The notes below the pieces were generated by a model. That model was not told the DNA's origin, did no database searches, and was given only the letters and a program-made list of their open reading frames with translations. A stretch of 64,000 nt of DNA from Mauremys mutica. Taxonomy: Eukaryota; Chordata; Testudines; Geoemydidae. Made by a program: the position numbers and the translations under genes. The stretch lies in NCBI RefSeq assembly GCF_020497125.1, contig NC_059072.1:275448045-275512044 (forward strand). Direction: 5' to 3'. This document shows positions 13,137 through 24,456 of this stretch, piece after piece; the first letter of the stretch is position 1; each line of letters begins with the position of its first letter.

Positions 13137-13655
13137 TAGGGCTGTTTAAAAAATTTCTATCAACACTTTTTATTTAATAGAAAATGGAAACTACATGTTT
13201 CATGGTAAGTGCTTTCCACAGAAAAAAATGTTTTTTTTTTCATTAAAAAAAAATGAATGGCCTAAAAAAAAAAAGTCTGAAACCCATAACAATTTGATTC
13301 TGAAATACTGCCAGCATGCATCATAGGAATTATAATTTGGATTCCTCATATTCCCATTCTCCTCTATGGGCTGGACTCCCCAGACAGATATCATCTTCCA
13401 TGGTGCGCTGTGGCTATTTTACAACCAGGAAATTCTGCACCTCCATCATGGTGCATCATGGAATATGTAGTCCAGTCAGGGAGCCAGAGGAGAATGGAAG
13501 TGTAAGGTACCTGAACCTCAACTTCTGTGTGTCTCTGTGGCTGCTTTTCAGAAATGAAATATTTTGGGTTTTAGGCCAAAAATATGTCAGTTTTCAATTT
13601 TTCAATAAGAATTTGAAATTTTCCACATGATGGGAAAAAATTATGACCGGCTCTA
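13137..13655. mobile_element. hAT-like non-autonomous repeat, decayed
   Basis: The left end reads tagggctgtttaaaaaattt. The right end, read as reverse complement, begins tagagccggtcataattttt, so the ends are a diverged inverted pair of about 20 bp. I found only a poor 8-bp flank match (three mismatches). The ends resemble a group of AT-rich hAT repeats. The open frames inside are not meaningful. Confidence 0.4.
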
Positions 13656-14530
13656 TCATCAGTGCAGCAGACAGGAGGGAAATCATCAGGAGGCTGCCTA
13701 AAGATACCTGAATGTCTGGCCTTTTCTAAACTATTCCTGGCCCCAAAGGAATTTAAATATAAATGAACTATGTTAATTGGCAACACTCCTCAAGTAGTTA
13801 GGGACAGGCTGGTCTGGCTACTTGTAAACCTCCCATTTCAGCTCAGAGTTCCTTCATGCACAGAAGTCCTCAGTAGGCGCGATCCAATGAATGTTCATCC
13901 CCTTTTTGCTGCTGGAGTAACACAGAAGGAGTGGAATGGAGAAGACAAAAAACTTTCATATTGTTTGAAAATGTGTTTTGTTGTTGTTGTTATAGTATTT
14001 GAAATCAAATAGAAATGCAAAATTTGGGAGGTTTGGCAATTTTCTTATCCTGGTTTCCCCCACTACCACCAAAGAAAGTTCTCAGAATTCGTGATATTTT
14101 TAGTTTCAAATCTTTTCATCCAAACAGTCTTGAAAATGTTTAAACTAATCAGATTTTTCATTTCTTTCAAAAAATGTAGAGGAAAATAACTTATGGTTTT
14201 CAGCCAGCCCACGTTAATGGATTAGGATCCTTTCAGACTCCAAATTACCTCTATGGCTGCATGATGTTGTTCATAGAATCTCTATTCATCTCTATTGTCC
14301 TGAAACACGGAGGCTACTTTCTGTTCCAAGGAGGGTGCTTTCCCCCCTTAAGTATGGTCAGATGATTAGATTGTTCAGATGTTGAATATTTAAGTGCCAC
14401 CAATATACCTGGTTGTGTACAAGACACACAAAACCCACACAGAATGTTCCTCCCCAAAGATCATAAATCTAAAATCCATGATACAGGCACCCACACTTGT
14501 GATGGAGTTATAGTCTGAACAATTGACAGT
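13656..14530. other. Unclassified DNA
   Basis: Short frames at 13571-14012 do not resemble any family. No ends, boxes or simple repeats stand out. Confidence 0.35.
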
Positions 14531-14714
14531 CCTTAATATTTATAGTCTCCCAGCACACACATGAAGCAGGGAAGTGCTATTATCCCCATTTTACAGATAG
14601 AGAACTGAGGCACACAGAGAGACTAAATGACCCAAAATCACACAGGAAGTGTGTGGTAAAGCTGTGCCTTGTACTCAGGTTTCCCACAGCCTGGCTAACT
14701 ACTAGACCATCCTG
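14531..14714 (-). mobile_element. MIR-type CORE-SINE relic
   Basis: The plus strand reads attatccccattttacag, then a ctgaggcac block, then a tcacacag block, then a final actcaggtttccc stretch. This is the order seen in the reverse complement of MIR SINEs. It is old, with substitutions and small indels. There is no target duplication and no coding potential. Confidence 0.7.
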
Positions 14715-16520
14715 CAGCCGTACAGAATGCTATCAGAGAAAGCACGGATAATGTATAATGCCTATCCTTATCTTCTCATAGTGAGTAGGTTCTTAACTGG
14801 CTTTCTGATTGATCCATATTACATTGACTTGCTTGACAGCTCTAAAATTTGGTTAAGCCATTTGGGTAGTCAGGGGCCATTGAGCTGAGATTTCTTTTCC
14901 CCAGTGACAATTGAGTGATGGGTTACTATACAGCCCCCTCTCCCCCACCCATTAGGAAGGACAAACCAGCCACAATAGCAATTTAGGAATGGAGTTTTCC
15001 ACTATTGATCTGGAAAAAAATGTGCCCTTACAAGCAATGTTACGGTGATGTATGTTATGATAAGTAGTTTCCCGATGGAGGCACAATAGTGTGATTAGGC
15101 TAGGAACTGAGAGAACTCTATTTTCATTCTGTTCTCTCTCATAAAGCACTTCATTTTATGAGCGGAGACTAGCATAGGTGGAGGGAAGGATTAAGGATGA
15201 ATGTTGCACTGTCTTGGCTCTTTCCCTTTCTATGCTAGTATACTGAACAATGTAGAAGGCTCTCCCGTCTGCATCCACTCGCCTGGTTTTACTTTCTTTA
15301 AACAGAAACACAACCTGAGTGGTACCACTATCATCATGCTCCCAGACATTGTAGAAAAGCAGCTTCACCATAAACATTTCTGCATCAGGCAAGGCCTCAG
15401 GGATTGGCCAAGAACAGGTTGCACTGTAGCTAGGATGTGGGGATCTCCTCTGCCTGGTTTCCAAACCCCTTATCCACTATTCCTGCCTATGCAGTGAAGC
15501 GTAGGGTTTATTATTATTTTATTATTTGCTCTAAGGAAAAGTGTATAGAGAAAGACAATTTCACGGCAAACATGAAATACAGCTAAGTCAGTCAAACATT
15601 TTCCCCAGGGTTCCAAACCTGATCTACTTTATTGTTTTATGGAAAATCATGCTAATTTCATTGGTTTTGTCTGTCTGACTGTACATTTTTTTATATCACC
15701 ACAAACAGGAAAGATGCAAATTAAAACAAATGGTATGCATGAAACCCTTGTCCTGAGGTTCGTGCAGCTGTAGTTATATTATTCAGCTGAACACAAAATC
15801 TGGAGTTCTGAAATAAAGTATTACAGAAGCAGTAAAATATAGCTGACCCATGCATTCTGAGGAGATGACAGAAATTAGTTCTAGGATGAAAGGTAGAATC
15901 CAATCTTTGAAATGGAACAAGAACATGACTAAATTGGGACAAAACATTTTAGAGAAAGTAACAGGAGGACAATTGATAAAGAGGAAATAAAAAAGATTTA
16001 AAGGGAAGAAATATATTGAGCTATCTGAGACCCTATAAGAAAGATCACAGCGAGTGGTAGGAAAAAATGCAACATAGTAATGTGAAATACTTTGAGAAAC
16101 CAGGAAATACTTAGAGAAAGTGTAGCTAAAGTTGAGAAAATAACTGCTCATGGAGCAACAGAGACGTTTTATTCCAGAGAAATGATAAAATAGTACTTAT
16201 ACCTATAGCATTCTGTGAAGAGGAGAAAAGTTTTATTTCATATTAGCTTTTATTTTTGCAACAATATACTGTTCTGTGAAACCTGTCTTAAGCAACTACC
16301 CAAGAGACTAGCAAAACTCAGTGGCCCAAAGAGAAAGTCTTTAATTAAAGGTCAAATATAGATGTCTGTGAAAGTATCCTGTCACAAAAATCTAGTACAA
16401 AGATTAGTCTATTGGAGGTGGATAGCCCAAGCATGGTGCTGAACAGATTTTGATCTGGATTCTGTATAATTTCATGTGTGGAACTTAGTTTACAGGATAA
16501 ATATGAGCTTCAGTTCAGCT
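14715..16520. other. Unclassified DNA upstream of the LINE insertion
   Basis: No recognisable element. Frames at 15156-15497 on both strands and 15721-16151 on the minus strand lack family motifs. The stretch ends in the target-site copy of the LINE insertion. Confidence 0.35.
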
Positions 16521-19174
16521 TCAGTGACATCAAGACATGTGTGGCTCATGATCTGATCATTACCAATACCATCTTCCGCCTGCCCACTCGCAAAAAGACG
16601 TCCTGGATGCATCCACGCTCCAAGCACTGGCATCTCATTGATTATGTCATCGTGCGGAGGAAAGACAGACAGGATGTAAGGGTGACTAAGGCCATGCCGA
16701 GTGCTGACTGTTGGACTGATCATAGACTCATCATCTCTAAATTAAGCCTTTACATCAAGCCAAAGAGACGTCCGCAGGGAAGCAGAGCTGTGGTGAAAAA
16801 GATTAACGTCAGTAAACTAAGGAACCCCAATACAGCAGCTTTACTAGCAGAAGATCTTGACAACCAACTCTTAGAGCTGCAATTAGAGGAAAATGCTGAG
16901 AAGGACTGGGAACGCTTCCGGAATATTGTGCACTCTTCTGCACTAAAGGTTCTTGGACCCTCACACAGGAAACAGCAGGACTGGTTTGATGAAAACAATG
17001 AAGAGATCAAGGCCTTACTTGCTGAAAAGCACCGCCTTTACCGTGCTCATCAGAACGACCCGTCGTCATCAGCTAAGAAAAATGCCTATAACAACACTCG
17101 CAGGACCGTACAGAGCAAGCTTCGCAAGATGCAGGACTCCTGGTTGAGTGCCAAGGCAGGTGAAATCCAGATGTTTGCTGATAGAAACGATGCCAAACGG
17201 TTCTATGAAGCCATCAGATCCTTGTACGGCCCTCGGCCCTCAGGGAGCTCTCCTTTACTGGATTTAGATGGTGTAACTCTCATTACTGAGAAGACTCTGA
17301 TTCTACAGCGTTGGGCTGAGCATTTTCAATCCGTACTGAACCGCCCATCTTCCATTAATAACGAGGCGATTGATAGAATGCCCCAGGCGGATATCAACCA
17401 CAGTCTGGACGTCCCACCATCAGAGACTGAAATCCTACAGGCCACTAGCCAGCTGTCCAGTGGCAAGGCCTCAGGATCTGATGCGATCCCAGCAGAAGTT
17501 TATAAGGCTGGTGGTGCAGTGCTTGTTGACAAACTCACTCAACTGTTTCAGTCCTTTTGGAATCAAGGGTCTATCCCTCAGGAATTGAAAGACGCGTCCA
17601 TCGTACACCTCTATAAGAGGAAAGGAAATCAAAAAGTCTGCGACAATCATAGAGGAATATCATTGCTTTCCAGCGCAGGCAAGATCTTTGCACGAGTGTT
17701 GCTGAATCGCCTGATTGACCACCTGGAACAGGGTCTATTACCCGAGACACAGTGCGGCTTTCGTAAAGAGCGTGGCACTGTGGACATGATCTTCGCAGTC
17801 CGACAGCTCCAAGAGAAGTGTCAAGAGCAGAATCGTGAACTGTACACCATCTTTGTGGATCTCACTAAGGCTTTTGACACTGTCAGTCGTGAAGGTCTGT
17901 GGCGTATCATGTCAAAGTTTGGGTGCCCTGATAGATTCAACCTGATGGTACGTCAATTCCACGACGGCATGACGGCTCATGTTCTGGACGACGGAGAAGC
18001 TTCAGAGGCCTTTCCCGTCACAAATGGCGTCAAGCAAGGGTGTGTGTTGGCACCGACCCTGTTCAGCATGATGTTTTCAGCCATGCTGTCAGACGCCTTT
18101 CAGAACAGTTCCTTGGGAGTCAGCTTGAGATACAGGACTGATGGGAAACTGTTCAACCTGCGAAGACTCCAGGCTGTCACCAAGATAAAGGAGACTGTGC
18201 TACGAGACCTCCTTTTTGCTGACGATTGTGCCCTGAATGCTGGATCAGAGCAGGAAATGCAAGCCAGCATGGACAAATTCGCAGCAGCATGCGATAACTT
18301 CGGCCTTCTTATCAACATAAAGAAAACCGAAGTGATGCACCAGCCAGCTCCGAAAGCCCAACACCAAGAGCCCACCATCACAGTGAAGGGGCAGAAGCTG
18401 CAAGCAGTGGACCAATTTACATACCTTGGCAGCACCCTCTCCCGCGCAGTGACAATTGACATCGAGGTCAACTGCAGAATCGCCAAGGCAAGCTCTGCAT
18501 TTGGCGGACTGCTGACCAACGTGTGGGACCGCCGTGGAATAAGCCTTGCTACAAAGCTTAAAGTCTACCAAGCAGTAGTGCTAACTACCTTGATGTATGC
18601 CAGTGAGACCTGGACTGTATACAGGAGGCACGCTAGGCAATTGAACCACTTCCACACGACTTGCCTCCGCAGACTTCTGAGGATTCGGTGGCAGGATAAG
18701 GTGCCTGACATAGAAGTCCTTTCCAGAGCAGGCCTGCCGTCAGTTTACACTCTGCTTATGAAAGCCCAGACACGCTGGGCAGGCCATGTTGCAAGGATGC
18801 CAGACCACCGCATCCCCAAACAGCTCTTCTATGGTGAGCTGTCTCAAGGAAAGCGATCGCACGGGGGACAAAAGAAGCGATACAAAGATACGCTGAAAGC
18901 CTCTCTTAAGTCCCTGGATATCGACATCACCTCCTGGGAAACCCTGGCACAAGACCGATCGACATGGCGTACGCTGATCCATCAAGGCTGCCAGACATCT
19001 GAAGCCAGAAGGATAACCCTAGCACAAGAGAAGCGAGCACTCCGTAAAGCCAGAGCTGCAAATGTTGTAACAGTGGTGCCCACACATGTCTGCCCGACAT
19101 GTGGCAGAACATTTCGTGCCCGTATTGGCCTTACCAGCCATTTGCGGACGCACCGTGGACAGCTCACAACCTGA
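16478..19174 (+). CDS. LINE ORF2 remnant: endonuclease tail, RT, C-terminal zinc finger
   Basis: This 898-codon frame has no internal stop. The first 18-19 codons lie upstream of the insertion boundary, so the ATG at 16478 is flanking DNA fused in frame by chance. Element coding starts near residue 20. Residues 20-90 are the C-terminal end of an APE-type endonuclease, with HWHLIDYVIV and a TDHRLI block (the conserved final histidine region). Residues about 320-620 form the reverse transcriptase: SSGKASGSD, a GFRKERGT block, FVDLTKAFD, GVKQGCVLAP, and the catalytic FADD at residues 580-583 (18215-18226). The C terminus has a C2H2 zinc finger, cysteines near 872 and 875 and histidines near 888 and 892. 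A full protein would carry the rest of the endonuclease upstream, so this copy cannot complete its own cycle. The open RT suggests a recent insertion. Confidence 0.85.
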   Translation: MELSLQDKYELQFSFSDIKTCVAHDLIITNTIFRLPTRKKTSWMHPRSKHWHLIDYVIVRRKDRQDVRVTKAMPSADCWTDHRLIISKLSLYIKPKRRPQGSRAVVKKINVSKLRNPNTAALLAEDLDNQLLELQLEENAEKDWERFRNIVHSSALKVLGPSHRKQQDWFDENNEEIKALLAEKHRLYRAHQNDPSSSAKKNAYNNTRRTVQSKLRKMQDSWLSAKAGEIQMFADRNDAKRFYEAIRSLYGPRPSGSSPLLDLDGVTLITEKTLILQRWAEHFQSVLNRPSSINNEAIDRMPQADINHSLDVPPSETEILQATSQLSSGKASGSDAIPAEVYKAGGAVLVDKLTQLFQSFWNQGSIPQELKDASIVHLYKRKGNQKVCDNHRGISLLSSAGKIFARVLLNRLIDHLEQGLLPETQCGFRKERGTVDMIFAVRQLQEKCQEQNRELYTIFVDLTKAFDTVSREGLWRIMSKFGCPDRFNLMVRQFHDGMTAHVLDDGEASEAFPVTNGVKQGCVLAPTLFSMMFSAMLSDAFQNSSLGVSLRYRTDGKLFNLRRLQAVTKIKETVLRDLLFADDCALNAGSEQEMQASMDKFAAACDNFGLLINIKKTEVMHQPAPKAQHQEPTITVKGQKLQAVDQFTYLGSTLSRAVTIDIEVNCRIAKASSAFGGLLTNVWDRRGISLATKLKVYQAVVLTTLMYASETWTVYRRHARQLNHFHTTCLRRLLRIRWQDKVPDIEVLSRAGLPSVYTLLMKAQTRWAGHVARMPDHRIPKQLFYGELSQGKRSHGGQKKRYKDTLKASLKSLDIDITSWETLAQDRSTWRTLIHQGCQTSEARRITLAQEKRALRKARAANVVTVVPTHVCPTCGRTFRARIGLTSHLRTHRGQLTT
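16521..16533. repeat. Left target-site duplication of the LINE
   Basis: The 13-bp word tcagtgacatcaa here recurs exactly at 19219-19231. The pair brackets the LINE and fixes its boundaries. Element sequence starts at 16534. Confidence 0.85.
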
Positions 19175-19218
19175 TAGATGTTAAGGTCTTCTTCGAAAAC
19201 GATGGACGAACATCATCA
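16534..19218 (+). mobile_element. 5'-truncated non-LTR retrotransposon (LINE)
   Basis: A 2685-bp insertion bounded by a perfect 13-bp target duplication. It begins inside the endonuclease domain, the usual result of incomplete reverse transcription. It ends with a short 3' UTR and a catcatca tail just before the right duplication, suggesting an ATC-type simple-repeat tail rather than poly(A). The coding part is open from end to end. The endonuclease fragment resembles proteins often labelled craniofacial-development-protein-2-like, common in fish and invertebrates. The exact clade (RTE-like or I/Nimb-like) is not settled from reading alone. It is the least decayed coding element in the window. 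Confidence 0.88.
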
Positions 19219-19231
19219 TCAGTGACATCAA
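19219..19231. repeat. Right target-site duplication of the LINE
   Basis: Exact repeat of tcagtgacatcaa seen at 16521-16533. It follows directly after the catca tail. Confidence 0.85.
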
Positions 19232-19239
19232 ACTATAAT

Positions 19240-19663
19240 GAACATGAGAAATAAGATATAACATTTTAAATAGATATTGGCAAATAATTGTTTTTTGGGG
19301 GTTTTTTTGTTTTTGTTTGTTTGTTTGTTTTTTTGGTTCAGTGGCAGGTCTCAAAAAAAAATCCAAATTGTTTCTGAATTTTTGGTGACTCAAAAAGTTA
19401 ATTATAGGTCTGTTCCAGAGTGGGCACTTGGACATGGGCCTCTCACATCTCAGGTGAATGCCCTAATAACTGGGCTAAAAGTTACAAGGATAGGAGGAAC
19501 AATGACAACAACAGTAACACTTCTCCACCACTGCCTTCTTCTTTGGCCATTTTGTGAATGTTCAAAAATATTTGTATCAAATTCCTGACTAGTTTCAGGT
19601 CAATCAAAACTGCATTTTTCCTAGAATAAACTATTTGTTTGAAAAATTTCACACAGCCCTAAT
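19240..19663. other. AT-rich stretch ending like a hAT repeat
   Basis: It has T-rich runs near 19290-19335 and a right end reading cacacagccctaatgg, whose reverse complement (ccattagggctgtgtg) resembles the tagggctg ends of the hAT-like repeat at 13137. I could not place the left end or a target duplication. Confidence 0.3.
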
Positions 19664-20049
19664 GGTAAAGTCCCCTATTAGGAAACCCAGTCCACAGTCC
19701 GCAAATCCATCTGTCACGCCACACACTTACAACAGTACTCTCCTCCACTTTCCATTGTTTTCTTTCTTCCCTCCAGAAATTTTCTTCCTCTTGCATCTAC
19801 TAATTTTCTCTCCCATCAATTCTACACCTTCTTGTCCCAACAATCAGTTCTTTTTCCTTTACAGTCCTCCCACTCCTACTCCTACCAGTCCATAGTCCTC
19901 TTCCCCTTTTTGGTGCCTCAGTTTCCCCCCTCCCCAATAGCTCACATACAGACTGAGATAGGTTCCCTGATCAGCAACTGCTGCACCTCCTTACCCTTCT
20001 TCCTCCTTTGTCACCTGCACAGAATTACTAACTATGGGATCATCCTCCC
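19664..20049. other. Pyrimidine-rich intergenic stretch
   Basis: From about 19735 to 19935 the plus strand is strongly C/T-rich. No gene was recognised; the open frames reflect this composition. Confidence 0.4.
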
Positions 20050-20485
20050 CCAGATCACTGTGGACGTGCAGGTGAATGAACCGGTGATGTTGTGGCTGGT
20101 CTGGTTGGGTCCTGTGATGGTGTCGCTGGTGTAAATATGTGGGCAGAGTTGGCATCGAGGTTTGTTGCATGGATTGGTTCCTGAGTTAGAGTTTCTATGG
20201 TGCAGTGTGTGATTGCTGGTGAGAATATGCGTCAGGTCGGCGGGTTGTCTGTGGGCGAGGACTGGCCTGCCTCCCAAGGCCTGTGAAAGCGAGGGGTCAT
20301 TGTCCAAGATGGGTTGTAGATCACTGATGATGCATTGGAGAGGTTTTAGCTGAGGACTGTAGGAGCTGGCCAGTTGGTTTCTTTCTTGGGTTTGTCTTGC
20401 AGTAGGAGGCTTCTGGGTACACATCTGGCTCTGTTGATTTGTTTCCTTATTTCCTCGTGCAGGTATCACAGTTTTGAGATTAGGC
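20050..20485 (-). pseudogene. Penelope-like element fragment (linker before GIY-YIG)
   Basis: On the minus strand this encodes the region between the reverse transcriptase and the GIY-YIG endonuclease of a Penelope-like element. It includes SPQLKPLQ, LDNDPSLSQALGGRP, the cysteine pattern NKPRCQLCPH, and FTCTST, after which the match stops. The same blocks occur in the longer copy at 43639-45917, which lets the family be named. The catalytic RT and the GIY-YIG core are absent. It is a broken fragment with no start of its own. Confidence 0.75.
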
Positions 20486-20544
20486 AGGTCTGCCTTTCCG
20501 CTTTCTCTTATTCTGTATGATGTTGTAGGACTAGAGGAGTCACT

Positions 20545-20790
20545 CTAACATCAAAGAATAAAAGGCGGGGGGAGAATTGAGGCAGAATGTGGGAAAAGAT
20601 GAGGACCAGAGAAGGGATTTTGGTGGGAGAAGAGAGTGGGCTACACTGGGGAGGGTAAAGAAGGTGGATACTAGAGAGCACAAACATGTAAAAATGAGGC
20701 TAAAGTGGCTTCCTGCCTTTAAAGGAGAATGGGGTGGATAGGGGGAAAGAGATGAACGGGATGGAGAGAGGATTATATGAGAGATTGGAA
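20545..20790. other. Purine-rich intergenic stretch
   Basis: The plus strand is strongly A/G-rich over about 250 bp, opposite in bias to 19735-19935. No inverted repeat between the two was found. The minus-strand frame here is a composition artefact. Confidence 0.4.
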
Positions 20791-20950
20791 GGGAGGTGGG
20801 ATTGGAGACAGAATCTCTCCTCTTCTCCCCTGCCCTATTGCTCCCTGGCTCCCGTGAGGGAGTCATTACTGGACAGCAAAATTTTTCTCTTCCCTCCCCC
20901 TTCCCTCCCCGCGCGAACCCAAGGGTGAGGAGTCCTTCATTTTGGTCTCT

Positions 20951-22290
20951 GCCCTGCCATGAGCTTTATTAGGTTCTCCAACAATGTGACTGCCTGATGC
21001 TTAATACTTACTCACAGTTTCCGTATCTTATTCAGGATCCCAGTTACTTATCCAAAGTCTGAATTGTTTAAAATGGTCATATATTGATTCTTAAAAGTAT
21101 AGACATTTATCTGATGAAAATCAGATGGAAGGAAAAAATTAAGAATGCAAATTATGTTGGTTCATGTTTTTTATAAGTTTTCTGGAGACTCAGCTAAGTT
21201 TCCTGCCACACACTCACACACCTCCCCATTCCACGCTATGCAAATACTTTGGTCATCCCAAGCATCCCATCATTTTTAGTCTTGCACATTTCTGAATAAT
21301 ACAGGGCATGTTGATCCCCAATCTTCAGCTTTATTTCTGCACAAAATCCTGCCCTGTGTTAGACTTCTCCCAACAACTGTGTGTTTGCAAATGCTCCTTC
21401 ACTAATTAACTGGACTTAGAAAAGGTGCAAATGAAAATAAAATATTAAGTATAATCTTAACTCTGAATTTCCTGGGTTTTTAATGCTTGTTTTATCTATC
21501 ATCTATCTATTTCTCCATCCATCTATGTCTCCATCTATCCATACATCTCTTTAACTTAATGAGATGGACTCTCAAGACTAAATCCAGTTTTTGAAAGTGT
21601 TGGATATTTTGGGCCTGCCAATATTGCATTGCCTTTTCCTTGATTGCAGTGGTTTTACTGTAATGTGATATGACCACTTCCAATTTGTATAGTACATGTC
21701 AAATAACAAATTAAATGTTTCTGCATCTGCTAAAATGACAGGAATGTTAATCCAGTGATAATGAGGTCTTGATCCTATTACAGTTTCTCAGCCAAAGCTC
21801 CTGTTGCACTCAATGGAAGTTTTACCTGAGTAAATGCAGGATCAGGCCTTCAGTTGCTACAGACATCCATATTTTAGCTATTAATGAGATAACTACAAAA
21901 ATGAATTTGTCCTTGACAGATTGAGTAAAAAAAAAAGAGGTTTGCAGCAACAGGATTCAGAAAAAATTCATGTTAAAATTCTCTCTCCCTTTTTATTGCT
22001 CTTATGATCAGCACATTCATTAGTTTGGATTTGTTTTAAGTTTAACTAATAATTTTAATTTAACTGCATTGTCCCGATTCACTCTGAATAATCCTGTCAC
22101 TCAGCAACAGAAACAAAATAATATATTCTATTTCTCCTCGACTACTTTTTCTAGCTATAAAGTGGAATATATTATTCATATTTAGTCACTATGTTCTGTG
22201 GTCTATGTCATAAAAATAACTATACATTTCTAAAGCTACAGTAAATCTTTGAGGAATATGTCACAAGAGACCATATGCCCCAGTTTTACT
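20951..22290. other. Unclassified AT-rich DNA
   Basis: No gene. A degenerate tctatc-type simple repeat lies near 21493-21545. A short palindrome-like stretch at 21767-21850 (cttgatcct ... aggatcagg) may be a small MITE, but the ends are unclear. Confidence 0.35.
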
Positions 22291-22297
22291 GGTTGCA

Positions 22298-22440
22298 GTG
22301 TTGTAACTGTGCTGGTCCCAGGATATTAGAAAGAAAAAGTGGGTGAAGTAGTATCTTTCATCTGTCCCTTTTACCAACAGAAGTTGATCCAACAAAAGAT
22401 ATTTAACGTTACCTATCTTGTGTCTCCAGTTTTGCTGGGA
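22298..22440 (+). repeat. Retroelement-end repeat, family shared with 58000
   Basis: The block carries ttgtaactgtgctggtcccaggatatta and later atctttc, accaacagaagttg and acaaaag words. The same words, in the opposite orientation, make up the repeat at 58000-58165. In turtle-type genomes such ends belong to Penelope-associated repeats. This copy lacks the hairpin core described at 58000. Confidence 0.45.
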
Positions 22441-22981
22441 CAACCATTTTTTTTTGATATGATGACCTGTGTCTCAAGAACTTTTATTAGACTCCTGAAA
22501 TGTCCTGGTTTTTCATTTAATCCATCCAAATTCTCAATCCTTTTTTTTTTTTTTTTTGTTACTACAAAATTTGCTCTCAAGACATGTTTCTGTGCGGGCG
22601 TAAAATATTTCTTACAGCCCTGTTTCACTGACATCATGCAGCAGTTATAACTTTCACTGAATCATTGTCCATGGCCAAAGCTTGTCTTAACATGTCAGGT
22701 GACAGCTCTGTAATAAGAGTTGGTAAATAAGTCTAGTCAGTGCAAAAGCCCTGCTCTGACCTCTCTGGGGACATGTGTGAAAAAGGTTTTTGGGAGAAGG
22801 ATACTTGACAGTTCCTCTGACCCTCTTTTTGCTCCTCTCTGTAGTCACCAGAACCACAGAAAGAAGAGAAGAATTGGACAGACGGGAACCCGGTAATAAG
22901 ATAAGCCATCTTTGATCTACTTCAGGCAAATAGAACAGAAAACAAAGCAAAACAAACAAAAAAAAACCCCACAGAATATAG

Positions 22982-23307
22982 CAGTGGTAGGTAACCTGCG
23001 GACCATGGGCTGCACATGGCCCGTCAAGTTAATCTGCTGGCAGGCTGTGAGACAGTGTTTACGCTGACTGTCCACAGGCATGGCCGCTCGCAGCTCCCAG
23101 TGGCTGCGGGAAGTGGCATGGGCCTCAGGGATGTGCTGGCTGCTGCTTCCTTCAGCTCTCATTGGCTGGAAATGGCTAAGTGCGGCCACTGGGAGCTGCG
23201 GACAGCCGTGCCTGTGGACGGTCAATGTAAACACTGTCTCTCGGCCCACCAGCGGATTACCCTGATGGGCCACGTGCCACCCATGGGCCGCAGGTTGTCC
23301 ATCACTG
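22982..23307. mobile_element. Palindromic non-autonomous hAT element, family 2
   Basis: A 326-bp element with ends cagtggtaggtaacctgcgg and, inverted, ccgcaggttgtccatcactg. An imperfect 8-bp duplication flanks it, gaatatag (22974-22981) and aaatacag (23308-23315), with two mismatches. Its halves form a long GC-rich inverted repeat. Fragments of the same family are at 25848-26049 and 39706-39867. It has no coding capacity; the overlapping frames are spurious. Confidence 0.75.
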
Positions 23308-23528
23308 AAATACAGAGTATGGAAGTATTTTGTGACTCTAAAATATTTTGCTAGAAAAGTGTACTAGTTTTTTATTTTGAAAATACAGTCACCTTAATTA
23401 TATGTACAATTTACATTTGCAGATGTAAGTCTTGTGGCCCGAAGCCTGAGATGGTAAGGAGCTTTCTATTCCTATCTGTTCATGAATAGAGAGAAGAATA
23501 GCCACAGAGCTGCTACATTTATATAAGC

Positions 23529-23749
23529 CAGGGGTCAGCAACGCGGCTTGCCAGGGTAAGCACCCTGGCGGGCCGGGCCAGTTTGTTTACCTGCTGCATC
23601 AGCAGGTTCGGCGGATCGCGGCTCCCACTGGCCAAGGTTCGCTGTCCCAGGCCAATGGGGGTAGTGGGAAGCCACAGCCAGCACATCCCTTGCCTGCGCT
23701 GCTTCCCGCTGCCCCCATTGGCCTGGGACGGCGAACCGTGGCCAGTGGA
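23529..23749. mobile_element. hAT family 1 element, truncated on the right
   Basis: It starts caggggtcagcaac and follows the palindromic family 1 sequence through its centre, but stops near ccagtggac without the right terminal inverted repeat. The loss of one end means it is immobile. Confidence 0.75.
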
Positions 23750-24456
23750 CAAATGAGGTTTCTGTACCCATCTATTGGTGAAAATGGGAAGTTCAGCTAT
23801 GGAAATATCTTTGTTAGCATAAGGTTTATATATAGAATTCCTCCAGTGACACTTTGGGAGCCACCATAACTGTATACAAACTTAGAATTGGTTGGCAGTG
23901 GAACTGAACTAAGATGGGGCAAAAGGCTCCTACCTTGTCATAAGCAGTGTGTTCCATGGAGCAAGCACCCTGCATAAGTGTCATATATGAGGATTATGTG
24001 ATGTTGGAAGGACTCTCTGTTAAAACAGAAGAGGATTTTGATGGTGTGCAATGCGCAGAGGCTCTCTACTGATGAGCGTGCACAAAACAGCAGCAGAGCT
24101 GAGTGACTTTTCATGAGGCCCCTTCTACTCAGCCACAAAATGAAGTTGAAATCACTATAACTAGGTTAGGTGGTGGGGCCTTAGGACAGGGCCAGGCATC
24201 ATTTCATCAGTTCACATGGGACTGGAGACAGGCCTATGTGCATACACCTCAGGATTCTGGCATTACACTATGCACTGACACCAGACTGTGAGTGGGGTTA
24301 ATAATGGAGAAAGGGGAAGTGATGTAGTAACTGGAGGTTTGTCTATTGGTCATAGTGCACCACAAGCTAAATATGAGTCAACAGTGTAACACTGTTGCCA
24401 AAAAAAGCGAACATCATTCTGGGATGTATTAGCAGGAGTGTTGTAAGCAAGACACA
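23750..24456. other. Unclassified DNA
   Basis: No recognisable gene or element. Short frames at 23938-24291 carry no family motif. Confidence 0.35.

Noticed and set aside
15156..15497. Possible host exon frames on both strands
   Set aside because: No splice-site pattern with coding bias, no domain and frames on both strands of similar length.
18100..18571. Antisense frames of 108-139 codons within the LINE
   Set aside because: Shadows of the open sense ORF on the opposite strand.
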